Source: JADFNO01 sp965369945 (GTDB lineage Bacteria > Planctomycetota > Phycisphaerae > Phycisphaerales > SM1A02). Taken from it: a stretch of DNA of 16,793 nt. This document shows positions 7,267-15,175 of this stretch, one piece after another (the first letter of the stretch is position 1; each line of letters starts with the position of its first letter). The stretch lies in the NCBI GenBank assembly GCA_965369945.1, contig CBDUST010000066.1:1-16793 (forward strand), read 5' to 3'. The notes below the pieces were generated by a model. It saw nothing but the letters and a program-made list of their open reading frames with translations, made no database searches and was not told the origin of the DNA. Made by a program: the position numbers and the translations under genes.

Positions 7267-7279
7267 TCAGAATTTCTGA
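7267..7279. repeat. Perfect 13-bp palindrome between the divergent promoters
   Basis: TCAGAA-T-TTCTGA, 6+6 bp around one base. It lies just upstream of the -35 of the minus-strand promoter and 54 bp before the hemL ATG, a good place for a regulator acting on both directions. Confidence 0.5.
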
Positions 7280-7318
7280 GGATTGGGTGACTTTTCGCAG
7301 GACCGGGGCCTGATTGGC

Positions 7319-7324
7319 TATGAT
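7319..7324 (+). promoter_or_regulatory. Possible -10 element of hemL
   Basis: TATGAT lies 9 nt before the hemL ATG, matching the -10 consensus at 5 of 6 positions. No convincing -35 is seen at 16-18 bp. If used, the transcript would have a leader of only a few bases, which fits the absence of a Shine-Dalgarno sequence before hemL. Confidence 0.25.
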
Positions 7325-7333
7325 CGCGGCTCC

Positions 7334-8638
7334 ATGCAGCAGCTTGAAGTCAATCGAAGCAGGTCGGCCGAGGCGTTTGAGCGTGCCCAGCGAGTTCTGG
7401 TCGGTGGCGTGAACAGCCCGGTCCGTGCTTTTCGGGGTGTCGGTGGCCAGCCCGTGTTTCTTGAGCGGGCTAAGGGGCCGTATGTTTTTGATATCGACGG
7501 GAATCGATACGTCGATCTCGTTGGAAGTTGGGGACCGGCCATCGTCGGCCATGCGAATCCCGCGGTCGTCGAAGCGGTGCAAGAGGCCGCTGCAAACGGA
7601 CTGAGTTTCGGAGCGTGTTGCCCGTTGGAGACCCAGCTGGCCGAAATCATCCTTGGGGCCATCAATTCCGCCGACCTGATCCGCTTTGTCAATAGCGGGA
7701 CCGAGGCGGTAATGAGCGGCGTTCGATTGATTCGGGCGGCGACGGGTCGCTCCAAGGTCATCAAGTTCCTCGGCTGCTATCACGGCCATAGCGATGGACT
7801 GCTCGTGGCCTCGGGTTCGGGTGCATCGACATTGGGGGTGCCGGACTCAGCCGGCGTTCCCCGCGAAATCGCATCGTTGACGTTGCTCGCGCCGTTCAAT
7901 GATTCATCTGCGATCGCGCGAATCTTCGCCGAGCATGGGAGCGATATCGCAGGTGTCTTGGTTGAACCGATTGCTGGCAATATGGGGTATATCGAACCGG
8001 ATGCCGGGTTCCTGGAAGGGTTGCGTCAGCAGTGTGATCAACACGGCAGCTTGCTCGTATTCGATGAGGTGATGACGGGCTTCCGCGTTGCCTGGGGCGG
8101 GTGCCAGAACGTGATCGATACACGACCTGATGTGACGTGTTTCGGCAAGGTCATCGGCGGCGGGATGCCGGTCGCTGCCTACGCAGCGCGGCGTGAACTC
8201 ATGGAGCAGGTCAGTCCACTTGGGCCGATGTATCAAGCGGGCACGCTGAGCGGTAATCCGCTGGGTATGGCCAGTGGGATCGCGACATTAGAGATCTGCA
8301 AGCAGCCAGGGTTCTATGAATCTTTGCACGAAAGGGCGACGCAGCTTTCGTTGGGGTTGGTTGCGGCGGCCGAGAGTGCGGGCCTCAGCGTACAGTCGGC
8401 AGCGCGCGGCGGGATGTTGGGATTCGCATTTGCCGATGCACCGGTCCGCAACTACACCGACGCTCAGGCTTGCGACCATGAACGATTCGGGAAATTCTTC
8501 CACGCCATGTTGGATCGCAACGTTTGGCTTCCGCCATCTGGATACGAGGCGATCTTCATATCCTCGGCTCACGATGATCAGTGCGTCGATCAAATCCTCG
8601 GCGCCGCAGCTGAGAGCTTTCGCAGCATTCAAGAATGA
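7334..8638 (+). CDS. hemL: Glutamate-1-semialdehyde 2,1-aminomutase HemL
   Basis: PLP enzyme that converts glutamate-1-semialdehyde, the product of glutamyl-tRNA reductase, into 5-aminolevulinate. The 434 residues are a normal length. The N-terminus AFERAQRVLVGGVNSPVRAF is diagnostic. CYHGHSDGLL (148-157) and FDEVMTGFR (243-251) are family blocks, K272 in CFGKVIGGGMPV is the PLP lysine, and YQAGTLSGNPL follows. ATG 7334 is preferred over a TTG at 7283 because homologues begin a few residues before the SxEAFERA helix. It is first of the hemL-hemC-hemD run, and its TGA overlaps the hemC start (ATGA). It depends on the reductase encoded at the other end of the locus. Confidence 0.97.
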   Translation: MQQLEVNRSRSAEAFERAQRVLVGGVNSPVRAFRGVGGQPVFLERAKGPYVFDIDGNRYVDLVGSWGPAIVGHANPAVVEAVQEAAANGLSFGACCPLETQLAEIILGAINSADLIRFVNSGTEAVMSGVRLIRAATGRSKVIKFLGCYHGHSDGLLVASGSGASTLGVPDSAGVPREIASLTLLAPFNDSSAIARIFAEHGSDIAGVLVEPIAGNMGYIEPDAGFLEGLRQQCDQHGSLLVFDEVMTGFRVAWGGCQNVIDTRPDVTCFGKVIGGGMPVAAYAARRELMEQVSPLGPMYQAGTLSGNPLGMASGIATLEICKQPGFYESLHERATQLSLGLVAAAESAGLSVQSAARGGMLGFAFADAPVRNYTDAQACDHERFGKFFHAMLDRNVWLPPSGYEAIFISSAHDDQCVDQILGAAAESFRSIQE

Positions 8639-9528
8639 CTTCACTTCGCGTTGGAACTCGAGGCAGCGCCTTAGCGCTGTGGCAATCGCGGTGGGTGATC
8701 GGCGAGCTGCGCAGGGCGCGTCCTGAAATCGAGTTTGAAGAAGTGATCATCAAGACGCACGGGGACGTTGCGACCGATCAATCGTTCGATTCGTCGAATT
8801 GGCCTGTCGGTGGCTTCGTTGGGGCGATCGAGCAAGCATTACTTGAATCGCGCATTGACGTTGCAGTTCATAGCTATAAGGACCTGCCGTCGATCGGGCC
8901 CGATGGGTTGGAGATCGCCGCCGTACCATCGCGAGCCGTAGTGCACGATGTCCTCGTCACACAGCGACTGGTAGATATTAATCAACTTCCGGGGGGTTTT
9001 CGTATCGGCACGAGCAGTCCGAGACGACGCGCGCAGTTCCAGCGATTTGTGAACATCGATACAGTTCCGATCAGAGGCAATGTGCCGACGCGGGTGGGGA
9101 AGGTGGAATCCGGCGAGTTGGACGGCGTGATTCTTGCCGCTTCCGGACTCCAACGGTTAGGCCTAAGTGGACCGCACCTGATTGATCTTGCTGTCGATCG
9201 ATTCGTTCCCGCGCCGCGCCAAGGTGCGTTGGCGATCCAGACACGGCTTGACACCGAAGCAACCAGAATCTGTGCGATTCTCAATCACAAGCCGTCACGC
9301 CGCGGAGTCGATGCTGAGTCTTCATTCCTCGCTGCGGTGGAGGCGGGATGCCGAACACCGGTGGCCGCGCTTGCCACGATTACCTTCCAAGAAATACAAT
9401 TGCATGCCCAGCTGTTCTCCGACGATGGGCGCGACTTTGCGGAGGGAATCGAAATGGGATCAGATCCATCAGAAATAGGCGCGCTGCTCGGCGACCGCCT
9501 CAAACAACAACTTCATATTGCGACATGA
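8635..9528 (+). CDS. hemC: Hydroxymethylbilane synthase (porphobilinogen deaminase) HemC
   Basis: Polymerises four porphobilinogens into hydroxymethylbilane on a covalently bound dipyrromethane cofactor. The 297 residues are a normal length. Seen: RVGTRGSALALWQS at the N-terminus; the catalytic aspartate D83 in HSYKDLP; the substrate- and cofactor-binding arginines in GTSSPRRRAQ (125-134) and IRGNVPTR (146-153); and the cofactor-attachment cysteine C239 in EAGCRTPVAA. It overlaps hemL by ATGA and hemD by ATGA, so the three are likely translationally coupled. Confidence 0.97.
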   Translation: MTSLRVGTRGSALALWQSRWVIGELRRARPEIEFEEVIIKTHGDVATDQSFDSSNWPVGGFVGAIEQALLESRIDVAVHSYKDLPSIGPDGLEIAAVPSRAVVHDVLVTQRLVDINQLPGGFRIGTSSPRRRAQFQRFVNIDTVPIRGNVPTRVGKVESGELDGVILAASGLQRLGLSGPHLIDLAVDRFVPAPRQGALAIQTRLDTEATRICAILNHKPSRRGVDAESSFLAAVEAGCRTPVAALATITFQEIQLHAQLFSDDGRDFAEGIEMGSDPSEIGALLGDRLKQQLHIAT

Positions 9529-10199
9529 AGGTCTGGGTCACACGTGACGAACCCCCGGATGGTCCGCTCAGCACCGCGTTGAGAGCGGCCGGGCTGCAAG
9601 TCGTGCTCGAACCGGTACTGCTGCGGCGAGCACTCATTGATGCACGTGAGGAGATCTCGCGACTCGACTCGGACGATTGGCTTGTGCTGACGAGTGTGTT
9701 CGCGGTCGAATCTGTTGCCGGCGACGTTGCGCAAGTGCCGCAGGTGGCCGTGGTGAGTGAAGCGTCGCGTCGTGCCGCCGAGGCTCGTGGCTTTCGTGTC
9801 GTGCTCATGAGCAAGGAGAACACCGCAAAGAGTCTGTTCGACGAATTGTTGAATGTGGCGCAGGACAAAACAATCTGCTATCCACGATCGTCTCAAACAA
9901 CTCCGCCGAACGATCCAACAGGGATTGAACTGGTGAGTCCTGTGCTCTATGAAACGAATGCACGTGAATACCGAAAGTCTGTCGTCGATGAAGTTGACAT
10001 CGTCACGGTCACCAGCACATCAGCGGTTCGCGCGGTTGGGGTGGTGGAACTTCTCTATGCGAGCATTGGTCCGTCAACAACGACAGCACTTCGTAAAATA
10101 GGCGTACAACCTTGGGTTGAATCCCCGCAGCCCAACTTCGATTCGCTTGCTGAAGTAATCGCCGCTCAGGTGAATGTCTCGCGCCACCATCGCGCGTAG
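9525..10199 (+). CDS. hemD: Uroporphyrinogen-III synthase HemD
   Basis: Closes hydroxymethylbilane with inversion of ring D to make uroporphyrinogen III. HemD is poorly conserved in sequence, so the call rests on several weaker signs. It begins directly at the hemC stop (ATGA overlap). Its length of 224 residues is close to the family. It has the typical opening KVWVTRDEP followed by an alternating two-domain pattern, a WLVLTSVFAVES segment (usually LIFTSxNAV) near 47-58, and VTVTSTSAVRAV in the second domain. The 3' end overlaps the 3' end of convergent hemB by 34 bp. No fusion to a methyltransferase (CobA) is present. Confidence 0.88.
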   Translation: MKVWVTRDEPPDGPLSTALRAAGLQVVLEPVLLRRALIDAREEISRLDSDDWLVLTSVFAVESVAGDVAQVPQVAVVSEASRRAAEARGFRVVLMSKENTAKSLFDELLNVAQDKTICYPRSSQTTPPNDPTGIELVSPVLYETNAREYRKSVVDEVDIVTVTSTSAVRAVGVVELLYASIGPSTTTALRKIGVQPWVESPQPNFDSLAEVIAAQVNVSRHHRA

Positions 10200-11197
10200 T
10201 CCATTGCCGCATAGGTAAGGATGAAGTCGGCGCCGGCTCGCGCGATTGACGTGAGCATCTCCATCATGCACGCGCGCTCATCAAGCCAGCCGTTTTGTGC
10301 CGCAGCTTTGACCATCGCGTATTCTCCACTGACGTGATACGCTGCGATCGGCAGATTCGTCGTCGCGCGCAGCCGAGCAATCACATCAAGGTACGGCAGC
10401 GCCGGTTTCACCATGAGCATGTCCGCCCCTTCATCGACATCGAGCTGCGCTTCGATCACGGCCTCGCGCGCGTTGGCCGGATCCATTTGGTACGTGCGCT
10501 TGTCCTTGGGTACGTTGGGCGCATCCACCGGTGCTGAATCGAGTGCTTCACGGAACGGGCCATAGAACGCGGATGCGTACTTTGCGGTATAGCTGAGGAT
10601 CAAGGTGTGCGTATGATTCGCTTCGTCGAGGGCTGCGCGGATCGCGCCAACCCGACCGTCCATCATGTCCGATGGAGCAACGATGTCGGCGCCTGCATCG
10701 GCTTGAATCACAGCCATCTGCGCTAGAATATCTACGGTCTCATCGTTCAGCACATTGCCGTGCTCGTCGATCAGACCATCGTGCCCGAGGCTGGAATACG
10801 GATCGAGCGCAACGTCGGTAATCACGCAGGATTCGTGGATCGTGTCTTTGATTGCGTGCGTGGCCCGACATAACAGGTTCTCGGGATTGAGCGCCTCCTC
10901 CGCTTCCGGTGTCTTCAGCGACGCGTCGATCACGCCAAAGAGCGCAAAGGCGTGCACACCCAAATCAACTGCTCGCTTACATTCATCAACTGCTAAATCG
11001 ATAGACAGGCGAGCGCAACCCGGCATGGCGTCGATCGGCTCTCTTTGTCGTTGCCCCTCGATGATGAACAGCGGCAATACGAGCTTTTGCGGCGTGAGCG
11101 TCGTTTCGCGAACAAGATTGCGAATCGTCTCGCTGGTGCGCAGCCGCCGGGGCCTTCGTGTTGGTCGTATCGTGAGCGTGGTAGTTTCAAACATCAT
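10166..11197 (-). CDS. hemB: Porphobilinogen synthase (ALA dehydratase) HemB
   Basis: Condenses two 5-aminolevulinates into porphobilinogen. The 343 residues include both active-site lysines: K206 in SYTAKYASAFYGPFR and the Schiff-base K264 in MLMVKPALPYLD. The metal region DVALDPYSSLGHDG (128-141) is the aspartate-rich type, without the three zinc-binding cysteines, so magnesium or potassium dependence is expected from family knowledge. A Leu stands where this motif usually has a His (SHGHDG). Two adjacent ATGs (11197, 11194) are served by AAGGAG at 11203-11208, 5 or 8 nt away. It is last in the minus-strand haem operon, 24 bp after hemY. Confidence 0.96.
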   Translation of the reverse strand: MMFETTTLTIRPTRRPRRLRTSETIRNLVRETTLTPQKLVLPLFIIEGQRQREPIDAMPGCARLSIDLAVDECKRAVDLGVHAFALFGVIDASLKTPEAEEALNPENLLCRATHAIKDTIHESCVITDVALDPYSSLGHDGLIDEHGNVLNDETVDILAQMAVIQADAGADIVAPSDMMDGRVGAIRAALDEANHTHTLILSYTAKYASAFYGPFREALDSAPVDAPNVPKDKRTYQMDPANAREAVIEAQLDVDEGADMLMVKPALPYLDVIARLRATTNLPIAAYHVSGEYAMVKAAAQNGWLDERACMMEMLTSIARAGADFILTYAAMDYARWWRETFT

Positions 11198-11221
11198 CTA
11201 TTCTCCTTCAGCGGCGTCTTC

Positions 11222-12682
11222 TTATACCGCAGTCGGTTGTTCGGCAGTTGTAGTCTTTAGCTCAATCCGATGCGGATTCTTCATCTGACGAACCTGTTGG
11301 GTCACTTCCTGGGCAATACGCGAAGCATTCCCAATGCAATCGTTGATGGAAATCCCATCAAGATAGTTGCCAGCGAGGTGCATACCCGGGTGACGTTCAA
11401 GTTCTCGATGGATCTGAGTAACCCGCTGTACGTGACCGGGACCGTATTGGGGAATCGCATCGGGCCATCGACACACATCAATCAACGTCGGGTTGCCGGT
11501 CAAGTGCAGGTGGTTTCGTAGAGCGTCTACAGCGATCTCGACCAGTTCGGTATCACTCCTATTCAACATATCCGGTCGTCGTGAACCACCCATGAAGACG
11601 CGCAGCAGTCGGCGATTCGATGGCGCGTGGTGGGGGAATACGCTGTCGGCCCAAAGTACGCCGAGCAGTGGAAACGACGACGATGATGTTGGGACAAGGA
11701 ACCCGTAGCCTTGAAGTGGATGGCCGACGTGGGCCCGATCAAATCCGAGATTCAGTACAACCAGGCTGGCGGTGGGAATCGCGTTGATATCCTCCGTGAT
11801 TCTCGGCGCGATGTGATCGAGCAGCGCAGCGGTGATACCTTTAGGGACGCCAAGAATGATGTGCGACGCGCGGCAGGCTGCTTTCGTCTCGCTTCCGCTT
11901 GTACATCGAATCACATACTGCTGGTCAATCGCGTGTATTGAATCGGCTCGACAGTTCAAGAGTACGCGTTCACCAAGCTGATGCGCAAGGGTCTTGGGTA
12001 GTTGACCCAGGCCTTGGCGAAAGCTTACCAGTCCTCGCCAGCGCCGAAGTGAACGGCCTTTTCGTTTACGACGGAATCGTTTTGCGAGTGCAAAGCCTAG
12101 TAGGCTGCGCGTCTCCTTGTCGATTTCAGCAACACGCGGGAAACAAGCGCCGAGACTGATATCACGACTCTCCCCGGCGAAGATTCCAACGCACAGCGCG
12201 CTGACGAGACGTCGGGCGATCTGCGGACCGAATCGTCGGGACGCAGCTTCGTCGATCGATTCATCACGATCAGTAGACGTGCGGCTATAAAGGAGGCCGC
12301 GGACGAGTCGAGCTTTACCACCCAGCGTAAGCAACCCTGTACTGGCGAATGCGATCGGATTAGAAGGCACCTTCCGAAGACGATCATCATGCAGCACAAA
12401 TCGAGCGCGTGCAGCATTGCGGTCTGCTTCGACAACGATCAGTTCATCGCGAAGTTCTTCAAGCAGGTATTGGAAGGCCGGCTCGCGCATGATGACGTTG
12501 AATGGTCCCTTCTCCAGCAAGAAACCATCGTGCAGCTCAGTGCGCATCACGCCGCCGACTTCATTGGATGCCTCAATCAAGCAAACATCGACGCCGCGCT
12601 TGTGTAGTTGCCAAGCAGCGGTGAGTCCGCTGATTCCAGCCCCGATCACAACGACATCGTGATAGGTCGGGTTTGTCGCCAT
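11222..12682 (-). CDS. hemY: FAD-dependent protoporphyrinogen oxidase, HemY type
   Basis: Oxidises protoporphyrinogen IX to protoporphyrin IX. The 486 residues form an amine-oxidase-like flavoprotein. The FAD-binding GAGISG (14-19) is followed by an acidic E37 in LIEAS and GGVMRTE. The C-terminal FAD block LAGNYLDGISINDCIGNASRIA is characteristic. Not the small FMN protein of E. coli (HemG); some databases label this FAD type hemG. A coproporphyrinogen oxidase role, as in Gram-positives, is possible by sequence alone. The partnering HemN and the protohaem-type gene set argue for the protoporphyrin route. Its ATG shares one base with the hemE stop (TGATG). A Lys/Arg-rich loop (about 206-220) may help membrane contact. 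Confidence 0.92.
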   Translation of the reverse strand: MATNPTYHDVVVIGAGISGLTAAWQLHKRGVDVCLIEASNEVGGVMRTELHDGFLLEKGPFNVIMREPAFQYLLEELRDELIVVEADRNAARARFVLHDDRLRKVPSNPIAFASTGLLTLGGKARLVRGLLYSRTSTDRDESIDEAASRRFGPQIARRLVSALCVGIFAGESRDISLGACFPRVAEIDKETRSLLGFALAKRFRRKRKGRSLRRWRGLVSFRQGLGQLPKTLAHQLGERVLLNCRADSIHAIDQQYVIRCTSGSETKAACRASHIILGVPKGITAALLDHIAPRITEDINAIPTASLVVLNLGFDRAHVGHPLQGYGFLVPTSSSSFPLLGVLWADSVFPHHAPSNRRLLRVFMGGSRRPDMLNRSDTELVEIAVDALRNHLHLTGNPTLIDVCRWPDAIPQYGPGHVQRVTQIHRELERHPGMHLAGNYLDGISINDCIGNASRIAQEVTQQVRQMKNPHRIELKTTTAEQPTAV

Positions 12683-13776
12683 CAGTGGCGGACCTCGTCG
12701 TGTGGTTCGTATGTGAACGACCGAGCGGTGTCGATGAATCGGCGGACGTTGTCAATCGGCGTGTCCTTCAGCACGCCGTGGTTGAGATTGAGAATGTGTC
12801 CGGTGCGCCGGCCTGCCGATAGACATCGTTTGACTGCATCATCGATCTCGTCAGGCGATCCATCCCGCAACACGCGATTATCGACGTTGCCTTGAATCGC
12901 AACGCGCGGGCTGTATTGTCTGTGGGCTTCTGCAAAATTGACACATCGCCCGACACTCAGCACGTTTGCGCCAGTTTGCACCATGAGGTCCAAATCGAGT
13001 TGTTCCTTCGCAAACAGGATCGTCGGAGCGGGCCCTTGAATCGCTTGCAGCACTGTGGCCTGATAGGGGTGGGCGAACTGTTCATATTCCTCTGGGCTGA
13101 ATAAGTCGGCCCCGGATTCGAAAAGTTGCACCGCATGTAGGCCCGCGTCGATCTGCATCGTCAAGTAGTCTGCCGTTACTTGGGCGAGCAGATCGAGCAA
13201 GCGGTGCAACATTGCCGGTTCTTGCTGCATCAATCGCCGTGTATTTTCAGCGTTGTCGCCGGGACTGCGCCCCTCGATCATGAACGTCGCCAATGTTAGC
13301 GGTGCGCCGGCGAACCCGATCAGCGGAAGCGAGCCATCGAGTTCACGCAACACAAGTTTAATGCTCTTGGAAACAAACGGAAGCTCAGCGCGCGGATCAA
13401 AAGCGCGCATCTGTTCGATTCGGCGACCATCACGAATCGGATTCTCCAAGATCGGCCCGGGCCGAAAGACGAACTTCGCGCCCAGTGGCGCCAGCGGCGT
13501 GAGAATGTCCTGAAAGAGAATCGCCGCATCGACCCCCAGGCGAATCGGCAGCATCGTGATCTCGCTCGCTAACTGAGGATCACGAAACAACTCCTCCAAC
13601 TTCAGACCGCATCGATCGCGCATCGCCTGATACTTCGGATCAAATCGCCCGGCTTGCCGCATGAGCCAAACTGGCGCGCGCTCGGTTCGTTCACCTCGAG
13701 CGGCGCGCAGCAGCAGATCGTTGGCGGGCGCTCTCGTTTGCGGAGCGTCAAGTTCAGGCGCTGGTGGAGAAGGCAT
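12682..13776 (-). CDS. hemE: Uroporphyrinogen decarboxylase HemE
   Basis: Removes four carboxyl groups from uroporphyrinogen III to give coproporphyrinogen III. With ATG 13776 it has 364 residues. Seen: PVWLMRQAGRF (35-45) with the substrate-binding arginines, the catalytic-site aspartate D90 in FQDILTPLAPLG, GFAGAPLTLATFMIEG, and the late NLNHGV block. A Pro-rich leader of about 18 residues precedes the conserved NDLLLRAARG. ATG 13776 is preceded by a GGTGA about 6 nt away and overlaps hemN by 23 bp. Earlier in-frame starts reach 13821 but would overlap more. It is followed immediately by hemY. Confidence 0.96.
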   Translation of the reverse strand: MPSPPAPELDAPQTRAPANDLLLRAARGERTERAPVWLMRQAGRFDPKYQAMRDRCGLKLEELFRDPQLASEITMLPIRLGVDAAILFQDILTPLAPLGAKFVFRPGPILENPIRDGRRIEQMRAFDPRAELPFVSKSIKLVLRELDGSLPLIGFAGAPLTLATFMIEGRSPGDNAENTRRLMQQEPAMLHRLLDLLAQVTADYLTMQIDAGLHAVQLFESGADLFSPEEYEQFAHPYQATVLQAIQGPAPTILFAKEQLDLDLMVQTGANVLSVGRCVNFAEAHRQYSPRVAIQGNVDNRVLRDGSPDEIDDAVKRCLSAGRRTGHILNLNHGVLKDTPIDNVRRFIDTARSFTYEPHDEVRH

Positions 13777-15175
13777 GGTGCTCACCAAAGCGGTACGCTT
13801 GTGGGTGGACATACGCATCAAACACTGCGGCGACGTTGCGCATCAGGACTCGCCCCAACGGGAACGTCAAAGTAATCACGCCATCCGTCTGAAGCTCGAC
13901 AAGTCCGTCAGTTTCCAAACTTTGCAGTCGAACGAGTTCGTCTGCGAAATAATCTTCGAAGCGAATCTCAAATTCCTCCTCGATGCGCGACGGATGGATC
14001 GCAGCATAGCAATAGAGCTGATGGATTACGGCCTGGCGGATGCAATCGTCGGCTGTCAGGCGAGTACCACGAATCGCCGGGTCCGAGTTGGATTCGATGC
14101 ATTTAGCGTACGCTGCCGGGTCACGAATATTCTGCAAGAACGCGAACTGCATGAACTGACTGATTGAGGACGAACCGAGACCGATGAGGTCAAGGTCAGC
14201 GCCGGTGGTCATGCCTTGGAAGTTGCGATTGATCGTGCCATCGCGCATCGCTTGAGCGAGCAATTCATCGTGTTTGGCGAAGTGATCAAGCCCGACGAAA
14301 TCATAGCCGTTGGATGTAAATCGCTGCACCGCTTCAAGGAACATCGCGAGCTTCGCCTCGGAGTCGGGCATCTTTTCATGGTGGATGCCCCGTTGGTTGG
14401 CGATTTTCTCGGGAATCTGCGCGTAGTGGTAATACGCGATCCGATCCGGAGCAAGCGAGATGGTGCGCTCGATCATGTCGGTCACGGTATCGAGCGTTTG
14501 ATACGGCATACCGTAAATCAAATCGAAGTTGACACTTCTGAACCCGATCGTTCGGCAGTCGTCGATGCAGCGCTTGACCATTTCAAATGGTTGTACACGA
14601 TGCACGTGCTTCTGGACACGTTCATCAAAATCCTGAACACCCAACGACACCCGGTTGAATCCAAGCCTCCGCAAGAGCTGAAGCTGCTCGTGTGATGTCA
14701 CGCGCGGATCGATTTCAATCGACATCTCCGCGTCGTCGGTGACGTCAAACGCTGTGGTCAAAGTGTCATGGATCCGTTGAATGTGTTCGCACGAGAGATA
14801 GGTCGGCGTACCACCGCCCCAATGAACCTGACGAACAGGGTGCGTTGCACGGGACGTCCAAGCGATCGAGCGAATCTCGGTCTCAAGCGCAGCGACGTAG
14901 GCTTCGGTGCGCTCATCCGCATCCTTGGCGGATTTCCGTAAAATCGTGCGATTGCAGGCACAGAACTTACACATCGCTTCGCAGAAGGGAAGATGGAGGT
15001 ACAGCGATAAATCTCGCCTCGAGCTGCGTTGCATTGCATCCTGACGGATCGCTTCACCTTCACCGACTTCCAGCTCGTGCCACCACGTGGGCATGGGGTA
15101 CGACACATGCCGCGGCAACGATAAACCTGCGAAGCGATCAAAGACTTCACGATCAACCACGGGCAGAGTGAGCAT
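13754..15175 (-). CDS. hemN: Oxygen-independent coproporphyrinogen III dehydrogenase HemN
   Basis: Radical-SAM enzyme that oxidatively decarboxylates two propionates of coproporphyrinogen III without oxygen. The 473 residues carry the HemN-type cluster motif CxxxCxxCxC: C65, C69, C72 and C74 in FCEAMCKFCAC. This distinguishes true HemN from HemW-like proteins. GGGTP (120-124) belongs to the SAM site. Length and ordered blocks (SLGVQDFDERVQKHVHRVQP, NFDLIYGMPYQT, IGLGSSSISQF) match the E. coli-type enzyme. The start is fixed by AAGGAGG (15181-15187), 5 nt before the ATG. Its first 23 bp overlap the end of the upstream hemH-hemA ORF, whose codons contain that ribosome-binding site. No HemF is in the window. 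Confidence 0.97.
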   Translation of the reverse strand: MLTLPVVDREVFDRFAGLSLPRHVSYPMPTWWHELEVGEGEAIRQDAMQRSSRRDLSLYLHLPFCEAMCKFCACNRTILRKSAKDADERTEAYVAALETEIRSIAWTSRATHPVRQVHWGGGTPTYLSCEHIQRIHDTLTTAFDVTDDAEMSIEIDPRVTSHEQLQLLRRLGFNRVSLGVQDFDERVQKHVHRVQPFEMVKRCIDDCRTIGFRSVNFDLIYGMPYQTLDTVTDMIERTISLAPDRIAYYHYAQIPEKIANQRGIHHEKMPDSEAKLAMFLEAVQRFTSNGYDFVGLDHFAKHDELLAQAMRDGTINRNFQGMTTGADLDLIGLGSSSISQFMQFAFLQNIRDPAAYAKCIESNSDPAIRGTRLTADDCIRQAVIHQLYCYAAIHPSRIEEEFEIRFEDYFADELVRLQSLETDGLVELQTDGVITLTFPLGRVLMRNVAAVFDAYVHPQAYRFGEHHAFSTSA

